Below, piece by piece: positions 38,025 to 46,298 of a stretch of DNA of 62,039 nt; the stretch's first letter is position 1; the number at the start of each line of letters is the position of its first letter. The notes below the pieces were generated by a model. It had not been told where the DNA came from, made no database searches, and was given only the letters and a program-made list of their open reading frames with translations. The stretch comes from an uncultured Porphyromonadaceae bacterium (GTDB lineage: Bacteria > Bacteroidota > Bacteroidia > Bacteroidales > Muribaculaceae): positions 1 to 62,039 of the forward strand of contig CANRWW010000015.1 of NCBI GenBank assembly GCA_947643665.1, in the 5' to 3' direction. Both the position numbers and the translations under genes were made by a program.

Positions 38025-40433
38025 TCAGAAAAGTAGGGCGAGGCGGTAGGCACCGAAAGCCACTACCCATGCCAAAGCGGTATTGTATAACACGGTAAAG
38101 AGCCCGTATCGCCATGAGCGGGTCTCACGCACGACGGCAATCACTGTAGCAGTGCATGGGCAATAAAGCAATATGAATATCATAAAGCTGAGAGCATTGG
38201 CATGATTGAAATCCGGCTCAACGGCACCAACCATAGGTGTGGAAAGGCGCTCCTTGAGAGCCGTGTCTGCCGCCTCGTCAGAACCTGTGTACAGCACGCC
38301 TAGAGTGCTCACCACAATTTCTTTAGCCGGTACTCCGGCAATGGCCGCCACAGTGGCCCTCCATGAAAAACCGAGCGGTTCAAGGATCGGATTCACCGCC
38401 TTGCCCATCATTTCCAGATATGAATCATGTCCTGGATTTATTGTCCCGCTTTGCTCCACATTTATCTGCTGTATGTCTTCGGGGTTTTCTCCCCGCAACG
38501 GAAAGAAATTCAAAGCCCACACAATGATTGATGCCAGCAGGATTATCCCGCCCATCTTGCTCAGATACTCTTTGCCTTTACCCCACATATGGCGCAATGT
38601 CGTCTTAAATGTAGGCACACGGTAGGGCGGAAGCTCCATTACAAACGGTATTTCATCCACCGGGAAAAAGAATTTACGGAGTATCTTAGCGGTGAACATA
38701 GCCGCCAGCACTCCAAGAAAATACATACAGAGAAACACCAGGGCAGCCTGTGCCTGGAAAAACGTGCCGATAAGAAGCACATACACAGGCAAACGTGCCG
38801 AACAACTCATAAAAGGGGTAATCAGCACCGTAATGATGCGCGACGAGCGGCTCTCTATGGCACGCGCCGCCATAATGGCAGGCACGTTGCAGCCGAATCC
38901 CATTACCAGCGGTATGAACGACTTGCCATGCAGGCCTATCTTATGCATGAGCCTGTCCATTATAAAAGCCGCTCTTGCCATGTATCCCGAATCCTCCATA
39001 AAGGATATGAAGAAAAACAGGATAAGTATGTTCGGCAAAAACACAATAACCCCTCCCACTCCCCCAATGATGCCATTGGAAAGAAGATCTTTCAGAGGAC
39101 CGTCAGGCATGTTTCCGTTCACAAGAGCGGCGAGATAATCCACACCGGCCTGGATCCAGTCCTGCGGGTAGCTTCCTACGGCGAAAGTGAACCAGAAAAT
39201 AAATACCATTACCGCAAGAAAGAAAGGAAAGCCGAAAATACGGTTGGTGACAATTGAATCTATCACCATAGTGCGGGTCTGCTTCTCCGTATCCGGAATT
39301 TCAAGAGTCTCGGCAAGAGCGCCGGCTATGAAACCATATTTTTCCCCGGCTATCAGTGCCGAGACATCCTCACCTTTGTGGTGTCGTTCAAGCTCCTTAC
39401 GCTTGCGGTCGCGCAATTTCAATATCTCTTCCCCCTTTACGCTATGCTCCACCGCCTCCTCAGCCTCACGGTCCCCCTCCATCAGTTTTATGGCAAGGTA
39501 CCGAGGCGAATAATGTGGATGTATACCCTTGTCAGTCTTAAGCGCGTCTTTAAGTTCGGTCAGGCAATCTTCGAAATCATGCCCTAACTTCACATGGACA
39601 TGACGCACAACATTGTTGCGCCGCTCATACACTTCAATAATCGTATCAAACAACTGTCCTATCCCCTCCCCGTTGCGACTGACGGTGGGAACGACAGGAA
39701 CACCTATCATGCTTCCCAAGGTCTCATAATCAAACCTGACTCCACGCGCACGCATCTCGTCGAACATGTTCAAAGCTATGACCATGGGATAATCCATATC
39801 AATCAGCTCGGTAGTCAGATAAAGATTGCGCTCAAGATTGGAACCATCCACCACATTCACTATGATATCAGGACTGTTGTCACGAAGATAGCGGCGCACA
39901 TACCGTTCTTCCGGCGAATATGCCGAAAGCGAATAAGTGCCTGGCAAATCTATTATATTGAAAGTGTACCCACCATGAGTGAACACCCCTTTTTTCGCAT
40001 CTACAGTAACACCGCTGTAATTGCCCACATGCTCCTGCGCGCCTGACGCCGCATTGAAAAGCGATGTCTTTCCACAGTTAGGATTGCCGATAAGGGCTAT
40101 ATTTATGATATGCCGCTCCCCTTCGTAACGTTCGCGATGCAGGGCGTCTACCTCATCAGATGGCACCATATAATCCTTTGGCGACGGCATATCCTGTTTT
40201 ATATGCTCTTCCAGCGGTATCACCTCTATCATCAAAGCCTCGTTGCGGCGCAAAGACACTTCATACCCCATCAGCCGGTACTTGACAGGATCACGCAGAG
40301 GAGCAGATAATATGGAAGTGATCTTTCTCCCCTTCACAAACCCCATCTCCATGACACGCTTGCGGAAAGCGCCATGTCCGAGCACCTTTACTATCACGGC
40401 CGACTGGCCGCTTTTCAAATCTGATAATCTCAT
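38025..40433 (-). CDS. feoB: FeoA-FeoB fusion ferrous iron transporter
   Basis: The 802-residue product carries a FeoA SH3-like domain at residues 1-75 (MRLSDLKSGQSAVIVKVLG) and then the FeoB G-domain: G1 IGNPNCGKTSLFN, G3 DLPGTYSL, G4 ALNMFDE. A membrane part has two gate motifs (MGFGCNVPAIMAARAI; AAIAGVPAKEIVVSTLGVLY). It imports Fe2+. The fused FeoA is a common Bacteroidetes arrangement. Confidence 0.95.
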   Translation of the reverse strand: MRLSDLKSGQSAVIVKVLGHGAFRKRVMEMGFVKGRKITSILSAPLRDPVKYRLMGYEVSLRRNEALMIEVIPLEEHIKQDMPSPKDYMVPSDEVDALHRERYEGERHIINIALIGNPNCGKTSLFNAASGAQEHVGNYSGVTVDAKKGVFTHGGYTFNIIDLPGTYSLSAYSPEERYVRRYLRDNSPDIIVNVVDGSNLERNLYLTTELIDMDYPMVIALNMFDEMRARGVRFDYETLGSMIGVPVVPTVSRNGEGIGQLFDTIIEVYERRNNVVRHVHVKLGHDFEDCLTELKDALKTDKGIHPHYSPRYLAIKLMEGDREAEEAVEHSVKGEEILKLRDRKRKELERHHKGEDVSALIAGEKYGFIAGALAETLEIPDTEKQTRTMVIDSIVTNRIFGFPFFLAVMVFIFWFTFAVGSYPQDWIQAGVDYLAALVNGNMPDGPLKDLLSNGIIGGVGGVIVFLPNILILFFFISFMEDSGYMARAAFIMDRLMHKIGLHGKSFIPLVMGFGCNVPAIMAARAIESRSSRIITVLITPFMSCSARLPVYVLLIGTFFQAQAALVFLCMYFLGVLAAMFTAKILRKFFFPVDEIPFVMELPPYRVPTFKTTLRHMWGKGKEYLSKMGGIILLASIIVWALNFFPLRGENPEDIQQINVEQSGTINPGHDSYLEMMGKAVNPILEPLGFSWRATVAAIAGVPAKEIVVSTLGVLYTGSDEAADTALKERLSTPMVGAVEPDFNHANALSFMIFILLYCPCTATVIAVVRETRSWRYGLFTVLYNTALAWVVAFGAYRLALLF

Positions 40434-40798
40434 TATCCTAAAACAACGACTGGTGAGAAACCCATTGGATCCCTCATCTATTTTTTACTCTGCAAATATC
40501 GCATTTTTTAATGGATCCATAAGCCTACATACCCGGTTATTATGCATAATCGCTCCGAATAATAACACTTTTTAACTCAAAAACATCACCTCTGCCCAAA
40601 GCATTCTTATCTGATCAAGACATACAGAAATAATTCCTGTTTTTGAGGCATTTTCAGTAAAAGCACTTGATAATTCAAAATTATTTCGTAATTTCGCAAT
40701 TATATTTCAAGCCGGTGCTATGCATGGGAAACCATTAACCGCCAGCTTGACAGACTGTTCAGGAAGCAAATCCCAAACCAAACATAAATTTAAAGGTT
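40434..40798. other. divergent intergenic region, feoAB and carboxyltransferase
   Basis: 365 bases between two divergent genes, with no open frame worth calling. A promoter for the plus-strand gene is visible at 40667-40696. The feoAB promoter and any iron-dependent operator must lie here but I see no clear Fur-like palindrome. Confidence 0.5.
40667..40696 (+). promoter_or_regulatory. promoter of the carboxyltransferase gene
   Basis: TTG at 40667-40669 and TAATTTCG at 40689-40696, a near-consensus Bacteroidetes promoter about 100 bases before ATG 40799. Confidence 0.5.
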
Positions 40799-42691
40799 AT
40801 GGTAACAAAGAAGCTCAAAATCAGAGATCTCACTCTGCGTGACGGACAGCAGTCGCTCTTCGCCACACGTCTGAAACAACAGGACATTGATCCGCTCCTG
40901 CCCCTGTATAAAGATGCAGGATTCTATATCATGGAAGTATGGGGCGGTGCAGTGCCCGACTCGGTAATGCGCTACCTTGACGAATCGCCATGGGTGCGCC
41001 TGCGTAGCATTCGCGAGGCTGTCGGTCCCAACCAGCTCCTCTCCGCACTGTCCCGTGGCCGCAACCTCTTCGGATATGTTCCCTACCCCGACTCTGTTCT
41101 TGAAGGATTTTATAAGGAAGCCATCAAAAACGGCCTCAGCATAATGCGTATTTTCGACGCACTCAACGATATTGACAACGTACGCGAAAGCATCCGCCTC
41201 ATCAACGAATTGGGAGGCATCGCCGATGCTGCCGTATGTTATACCGTAGACCCCAAGGAAGAAGCGGCCCCTGCCCCGGAAAAGAAAGGGTTCTTTGCAT
41301 CGCTGTTCGGCAAAAAAGAGCAGGCGCCTGCCGCTCCTGAAAAAATATTCACAGACGAATATTTCGTAAACAAGGCTCTGGAAATGGAGCGTCTCGGTGC
41401 CAAGATCGTGACACTTAAAGATATGGCCGGATTGGTAAACCCACTGCGCGCCGCATCAATAATCGGCAAACTCAAACAGGTGCTCAAAGTGCCCGTTGAC
41501 TTCCATACACACTGCACTCCTGGCTACGGCCTGGCATCCTCTGTCATGGCGATACTCAACGGCGTGGATATACTTGATACCAATATCTGGTGGTTCGGTG
41601 AAGGTTCAGCCGCTCCCGCAATCGAGCTTGTATATATCTTCTGCCAGAAACTCGGAGTGGAAGTAGAAGCCAACATGGAAAAGGTCGGTGAAATACGCGA
41701 GCGCCTTGAAAGCGTACGCCGCAACCTGGCAGATTTCGACCTCAACAAAGACAAATTCCCCAAACGCTTCGATCCACTGCATGACAAACTTCCCGCAGAG
41801 GTAGACGCGCTATTTGACAAAGCCATCGCCGCAGCAAAAGCCGGCGACGAGAACACACTTCTTGAGGCTTGCCACGCAATTGAGGCACACTTCGGTTTCC
41901 CAAAACCGAACCTTCTGGTAAAAGAAGCCGAGGTTCCCGGCGGCATGTACTCCAATATGGTTGCACAGCTCAAGGCCCTCAACTCGTCAGATCTTCTTGA
42001 CGACGCCATGAAGCTGATCCCCAAAGTGCGACGCGACGCAGGTTTGGTACCTTTGGTTACGCCAACAAGCCAGATCGTAGGTGCCCAGGCCGTAAACCTT
42101 GCCATTGACCGCAAGAAAGGAAACCCGGATTACACCAATACTTCAAACCAGTTTATCTCACTGGTAAAAGGTGAATACGGACATACCCCGGCTCCGATAG
42201 ACCCCGCTTTCCGTGAGAAAATCACCGGCGATCCTGTGGAGCGCGCATACGACGTTTCCAAATATAAAAAACCGGAAATACCAACTGTTCCTGAATTCGA
42301 CGGCGTGAAACTTGCTACCAACACAGAAGAAGAACTGCTCATGGAGCTGCTTCCCAACGTTGCCAATAAGTTCCTGCGCAACCGCCGTGCCGAAGAATAC
42401 GCCGCCAAACAGCCAAAAGAACAGCCCAAGGCAGAAGAAACCGCAACAGTTGCAGCATCTGCCGACGAGCCTATCACAGGCGAAGTGTTCCGTGCACCTA
42501 TGGGTGGCCGCATCGTTGAAATAAACGTAAAAGCTGGCGACAAAGTCAAGAAAGGACAAAAAATGATGGTTTACGAAGCCATGAAGATGGAAAACGACCT
42601 TGAAGCCGACCGCGACCTCACGGTAAAACGCATCTTCGTAGCTCTTGACGAAGTTGTCGGCACCGACGCTCCGCTTATTGAATTTGAATAA
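40799..42691 (+). CDS. biotin-dependent carboxyltransferase (oxaloacetate decarboxylase alpha/PycB type)
   Basis: The 630-residue product has an HMGL-like carboxyltransferase barrel (IRDLTLRDGQQSLFATRL; VPVDFHTHCTPGYGLAS), a PYC_OADA conserved domain (KEAEVPGGMYSNMVAQL) and a C-terminal biotinyl domain with VYEAMKMEND carrying the biotin lysine. It transfers CO2 between biotin and pyruvate/oxaloacetate. A charged and Ala/Pro-rich insert at about residues 153-183, containing KKGFFASLFGKK, interrupts the barrel. The partner subunits (OadB/G or PycA) are not in the window, so the exact complex is open. Confidence 0.9.
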   Translation: MVTKKLKIRDLTLRDGQQSLFATRLKQQDIDPLLPLYKDAGFYIMEVWGGAVPDSVMRYLDESPWVRLRSIREAVGPNQLLSALSRGRNLFGYVPYPDSVLEGFYKEAIKNGLSIMRIFDALNDIDNVRESIRLINELGGIADAAVCYTVDPKEEAAPAPEKKGFFASLFGKKEQAPAAPEKIFTDEYFVNKALEMERLGAKIVTLKDMAGLVNPLRAASIIGKLKQVLKVPVDFHTHCTPGYGLASSVMAILNGVDILDTNIWWFGEGSAAPAIELVYIFCQKLGVEVEANMEKVGEIRERLESVRRNLADFDLNKDKFPKRFDPLHDKLPAEVDALFDKAIAAAKAGDENTLLEACHAIEAHFGFPKPNLLVKEAEVPGGMYSNMVAQLKALNSSDLLDDAMKLIPKVRRDAGLVPLVTPTSQIVGAQAVNLAIDRKKGNPDYTNTSNQFISLVKGEYGHTPAPIDPAFREKITGDPVERAYDVSKYKKPEIPTVPEFDGVKLATNTEEELLMELLPNVANKFLRNRRAEEYAAKQPKEQPKAEETATVAASADEPITGEVFRAPMGGRIVEINVKAGDKVKKGQKMMVYEAMKMENDLEADRDLTVKRIFVALDEVVGTDAPLIEFE

Positions 42692-42711
42692 GATTACCAT
42701 TTGAATACAGC

Positions 42712-42754
42712 CAAAGCGTCCGGCACAGGGCTTACCCCGATGCCGGACGCTTTG
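42712..42754 (+). terminator. terminator after the carboxyltransferase gene
   Basis: Inverted repeat CAAAGCGTCCGGCA (42712-42725) and TGCCGGACGCTTTG (42741-42754) with a 15-base loop, 20 bases after the stop codon. Confidence 0.8.
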
Positions 42755-42846
42755 TTTCATACATCATATACTACACTCCACACCAACCAATCACACATGC
42801 AATAATGCGGTGATACCCACACCGGAGGAACAACATAAGCACCTGA

Positions 42847-44061
42847 TTATTCTGTACATTTATGGGACAAGAAGGTGTCTATATCCTTATCTCCACGACC
42901 GGACAGATTTACCACCACTACATCATCCGGATTGAACTGCAGTTTATCAAGGGCTGCAAGAGCATGCGAACTTTCCATCGCAGGTATTATACCCTCCAAT
43001 CGTGTAAGACGATATGCCGCGGCAATCGCTTCGCAATCGGTGGCAGAAAGGACAGATGTGCGCCCCGAAGCAGCAAGCCATGCCTGCAGGGGACCGACCC
43101 CTGGATAGTCCAGACCGGCGGAAATGGAATATGGTTCGGCCACGCCGCCATCATTGTCTTTTATAACCAGCGTACGCGAACCATGGAGCACTGCTTCAGA
43201 CCCTAAAGTCATAGTGGCTGCATGTTTGCATGTCTCAACACCAAGCCCCGCAGCCTCCACAGCCACAAGCCTCACCGACGGCTCATCAATGAAATTGAAA
43301 AAAGCACCCGCTGCATTGCTCCCGCCTCCCACACATGCTATCACATAATCGGGAAGAGGTTTGCCGGTAAGCACCGGCACCTGTGCCTTTATCTCCTCAC
43401 TGATCACAGACTGGAATTCAGCCACCATCTCAGGATAAGGATGTGGCCCCACAGCACTCCCCATAAGATAAAATGCTTCTGAACGATTGCGGCACCAATC
43501 GGCAAGCGCCTCATTTACAGCATCTGTCAAAGTGCCCGTGCCGGCTTTCACACTCTTTACCCCGGCTCCAAGCATCAGCATACGTTCAACATTGTGACGC
43601 TGCCTCCTGATATCTGTCTCCCCCATGAACACGGTGCATTCCAGCCCAAGGAGAGCACACACCGTAGCAGTCGCCACACCATGCTGCCCTGCGCCCGTCT
43701 CGGCTATCACACGCCGTTTGCCCATACGGCGGGCAAGCAGTCCCATCGCTATTGCATTATTGATCTTATGTGCACCTGTGTGGTTGAGATCCTCCCGTTT
43801 AAGGTAAATATTGGTACCATAATGACAACTCATTCTCTCTGCCTTGTATAGCGGAGTCGGCCTCCCTACATAATCACGCAATAACTGGCGATATTCATTC
43901 ATAAAATTCATGTCTGCCATCGCCTCATAATAGGCATCAGCCAGTTCGTCCAGGTTTGCCTTCAATTCTGGCGCAACAAAAGCACCACCAAACCGTCCGT
44001 CTCCATAAAATCCACTGTCGTTCACCGGCATTCGGTGTTTACGCACACTAGTAGGGCTCAT
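42847..44061 (-). CDS. trpB: tryptophan synthase beta chain
   Basis: The 404-residue product joins indole and serine to tryptophan using PLP. Seen are RPTPLYKAERM, the PLP-lysine motif HTGAHKINNA, ETGAGQHGVATAT, and the phosphate-binding CVGGGSNAAGAF. Length and motifs match the TrpB1 type that normally pairs with TrpA. No trpA or other trp gene is next to it: the upstream neighbour is ygiQ-like and the downstream gene is on the other strand. The gene has its own promoter and a Trp-codon attenuator (44083-44331). Confidence 0.95.
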   Translation of the reverse strand: MSPTSVRKHRMPVNDSGFYGDGRFGGAFVAPELKANLDELADAYYEAMADMNFMNEYRQLLRDYVGRPTPLYKAERMSCHYGTNIYLKREDLNHTGAHKINNAIAMGLLARRMGKRRVIAETGAGQHGVATATVCALLGLECTVFMGETDIRRQRHNVERMLMLGAGVKSVKAGTGTLTDAVNEALADWCRNRSEAFYLMGSAVGPHPYPEMVAEFQSVISEEIKAQVPVLTGKPLPDYVIACVGGGSNAAGAFFNFIDEPSVRLVAVEAAGLGVETCKHAATMTLGSEAVLHGSRTLVIKDNDGGVAEPYSISAGLDYPGVGPLQAWLAASGRTSVLSATDCEAIAAAYRLTRLEGIIPAMESSHALAALDKLQFNPDDVVVVNLSGRGDKDIDTFLSHKCTE

Positions 44062-44082
44062 ATAATATTGATTTTAAGTACT

Positions 44083-44130
44083 AAAAAAAGAGAACCATCG
44101 GAATCCCGGCATGGCCGAAAATCCGATGGT
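44083..44130 (-). terminator. attenuator terminator upstream of trpB
   Basis: On the minus strand ACCATCGGATT (44130-44120) pairs with the complementary arm (44104-44094), with an inner CGGC/GCCG extension and a T7 run (44089-44083). It lies 60 bases after the leader stop and 21 before trpB. The 5' arm can pair instead with the leader segment 44231-44221 (AATCCGTTGGT, 10 of 11 pairs), giving an antiterminator. Confidence 0.8.
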
Positions 44131-44189
44131 CCAGTATGTGTCTGTAATAAAAATTGCCGCACAAAACGCGCAGAATACAAAGACTTTCG

Positions 44190-44279
44190 TCAGACATCTC
44201 TCATTTCATGCAATGTCGCAACCAACGGATTCTCTTTCGTCGGGCGCCACCATCGATAAAGTGTGAGACTTGTTTTCAT
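44190..44279 (-). CDS. trpL: trp leader peptide
   Basis: A 29-codon open frame starts with ATG at 44279 and contains two adjacent Trp codons (codons 10-11, in LYRWWRP). Both sit just before the antiterminator segment (codons 17-20), which a ribosome stalled at the Trp codons would leave free. Promoter, peptide, terminator and trpB are arranged as in classical ribosome-mediated attenuation. Such Trp-rich leaders upstream of trp genes have been described in Bacteroidetes. The frame is too short to rest on statistics, so the support is the arrangement. Confidence 0.8.
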   Translation of the reverse strand: MKTSLTLYRWWRPTKENPLVATLHEMRDV

Positions 44280-44300
44280 TCTGTTCCTGTTTTGTACCGG

Positions 44301-44331
44301 CAAAGATATGTATCAAAAACGGCAAATGCAA
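44301..44331 (-). promoter_or_regulatory. promoter of the trp leader and trpB
   Basis: Minus-strand TATCTTTG (44308-44301) with TTG (44331-44329) at normal spacing. It places the transcript start about 15 bases before the leader ATG. Confidence 0.7.
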
Positions 44332-44342
44332 ATATTTCTGTA

Positions 44343-44379
44343 ATAAATTTTGCATAAACGATATTTATGCAAAATTTAT
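44343..44379 (-). terminator. terminator or operator after the ygiQ-like gene
   Basis: Perfect 16-base inverted repeat (44343-44358 with 44364-44379, loop CGATA), AT-rich, 14 bases past the YgiQ stop and just upstream of the trp promoter. Most likely a terminator. Its position would also suit an operator. Confidence 0.6.
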
Positions 44380-44393
44380 ACACCATATATACA

Positions 44394-46298
44394 TTACCTC
44401 GGAAATAAGCGACGGATAAGGTCAGGACGGTGCAGGCGGTTGAGCGATGATATTATACCTTGCCTGTATGTGCGGTCATACCAAAAAAAATACTGGCGTT
44501 GCGCAAGTTTCTGCGACGGAGTTACCGCAGTAAAAATCTTTTCTCCAGTGTATGGGTGGTAACCGGAGTAATATATCTCCGTAGCCACTGTCATGGGAGT
44601 CGGTGTAAAATCCTGTACCTGCTCAAGATGGAAATCAAGTTCACGTGTCTTTATAGCAAGTTCAGCCATATCTGTCTCATGGCATCCGGGATGCGATGAT
44701 ATGAAATATGGTATCAGTTGCTGACGCAGATTATAACGTTCGTTCACCCGGTCAAAGATCTTCTTGAAATCATAAAACTGCGAAAACGACGGCTTACGCA
44801 TCACATCAAGCACAGCGTCTTCCGTATGTTCAGGCGCCACTTTCAGGCGCCCGCTCACGTGGTTCAGAATCAGCTCCTCATTGTAACGGCGGTTTGTGGC
44901 ATCAACCTCCTTGTTGCCGCTGCGATGCATTGAAAGGTCGTAACGCACGCCACTGCCTATGAACGACTTCTTAACGCCAGGCAACTCATCTACGGCATGG
45001 TACAAATCCAAAAGCGCTCCATGGTCATTGTCAAGATTAGGACACGGCCTGGGATGCAGGCAACTCGGACGCATGCATTTGTCGCATATCGCCTGGTTCT
45101 TACCACCCATGCGATACATATTTGCCGACGGACCACCGAGATCGGAAACATATCCTTTGAAATCATGCATCTGTGTCACATTCCTCACTTCCTTCAGTAT
45201 GGACTCTTTGCTACGCGATGCAATGAACTTTCCCTGATGCGCCGAAATGGTACAGAAAGCACAACCGCCGAAACAGCCACGGTGCATATTGACCGAGTGA
45301 CGTATCATCTCATAAGCCGGTATACGCTTGTCTTTATAACGCGGATGAGGCAGACGGGTATAATTAAGGTCAAACGAACGGTCTATCTGGGAAGTTGTCA
45401 TAGGAGGGAACATAGGATTGACTTTCACAACCCTCCTGCCATGCACCTGCCAAAGGACTGCCCCATGACGGCGGTTGGACTGCTGCTCTATATGCCTGAA
45501 ATTCTCAGACTGTTTACGCTTGTCGGCACGGCAGTCCTCCCATGAATTCAAAATAATATTTCCATCATCTGGCTGGGGCATGGAGTCCACGCTCTCCCAT
45601 ACCACCGTCTGATTCAAATCTTTTATCTCACCGATACTCTCGCCAGCGTCAAGCCTCCGTGCGAGTTCAAGCATAGGCAACTCTCCCATACCGTAGACAA
45701 TCATATCCACAGGCGCATCGGCGAGAATTGACGGACGAAGACGGTCTTGCCAGTAATCATAATGGGAATTCCTACGCAAAGAAGCCTCTATGCCTCCGGC
45801 GACAATAGGCACATCAGGATACAATGAACGTAATTTTTCGGCATAAACAACCGTTGGATAATCAGGACGCATGCCATGGCGCCCGTCAGGCGTATAGGCA
45901 TCGTCGCTACGGCGCCTGCGGGCTGCAGTATAATGGTTCACCATTGAATCCATTGCGCCGGCAGAAATCCCGAAAAACAGACGCGGGCGTCCGAACTTGC
46001 GAAAATCCCGCAGGTCATCCTGCCAGTTTGGCTGAGGCACTATCGCCACCTTGTACCCCCCGGCCTCAACAAGCAGCCTGCCTATCACCGCCGCTCCAAA
46101 CGAGGGATGATCCACATAGGCATCACCTGAAAATATCACGATATCCACCTCTTCCCACCCGTGCAAGGCAGCCTCTTTGACAGAAGTCGGCAGCCAGTCT
46201 GTAACAGGACGGCGGGGCATAACAGGCACCTGGGCCTTATGCACACCTGGAGTGTTTTCTTTTTCTGTATATGTCTTGCGTTTGCGCGGCTTCATCAT
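44394..46298 (-). CDS. YgiQ-family radical SAM protein
   Basis: The 634-residue product has the B12-binding-like N-terminal region (VDIVIFSGDAYVDHPSFGAAVIGR), the radical SAM cluster motif RGCFGGCAFCTISAHQG (CxxxCxxC) and the family's C-terminal segment with YFISSHPGCHETDM and FTPTPMTVATEIYYSGYHP. YgiQ proteins are widespread; their substrate is not established. The start overlaps the uvrB stop by four bases. Confidence 0.9.
   Translation of the reverse strand: MMKPRKRKTYTEKENTPGVHKAQVPVMPRRPVTDWLPTSVKEAALHGWEEVDIVIFSGDAYVDHPSFGAAVIGRLLVEAGGYKVAIVPQPNWQDDLRDFRKFGRPRLFFGISAGAMDSMVNHYTAARRRRSDDAYTPDGRHGMRPDYPTVVYAEKLRSLYPDVPIVAGGIEASLRRNSHYDYWQDRLRPSILADAPVDMIVYGMGELPMLELARRLDAGESIGEIKDLNQTVVWESVDSMPQPDDGNIILNSWEDCRADKRKQSENFRHIEQQSNRRHGAVLWQVHGRRVVKVNPMFPPMTTSQIDRSFDLNYTRLPHPRYKDKRIPAYEMIRHSVNMHRGCFGGCAFCTISAHQGKFIASRSKESILKEVRNVTQMHDFKGYVSDLGGPSANMYRMGGKNQAICDKCMRPSCLHPRPCPNLDNDHGALLDLYHAVDELPGVKKSFIGSGVRYDLSMHRSGNKEVDATNRRYNEELILNHVSGRLKVAPEHTEDAVLDVMRKPSFSQFYDFKKIFDRVNERYNLRQQLIPYFISSHPGCHETDMAELAIKTRELDFHLEQVQDFTPTPMTVATEIYYSGYHPYTGEKIFTAVTPSQKLAQRQYFFWYDRTYRQGIISSLNRLHRPDLIRRLFPR

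Noticed and set aside
38589-39257. 222-codon plus-strand open frame inside feoB
   Set aside because: Shadow of the membrane part of feoB; rich in His, Arg and Lys with no motif.
44246-44252. CGATGGT around the first Trp codon as the antiterminator partner of the terminator
   Set aside because: It can pair with the terminator 5' arm but a ribosome stalled at the Trp codons would cover it, giving the wrong logic; 44221-44231 fits better.
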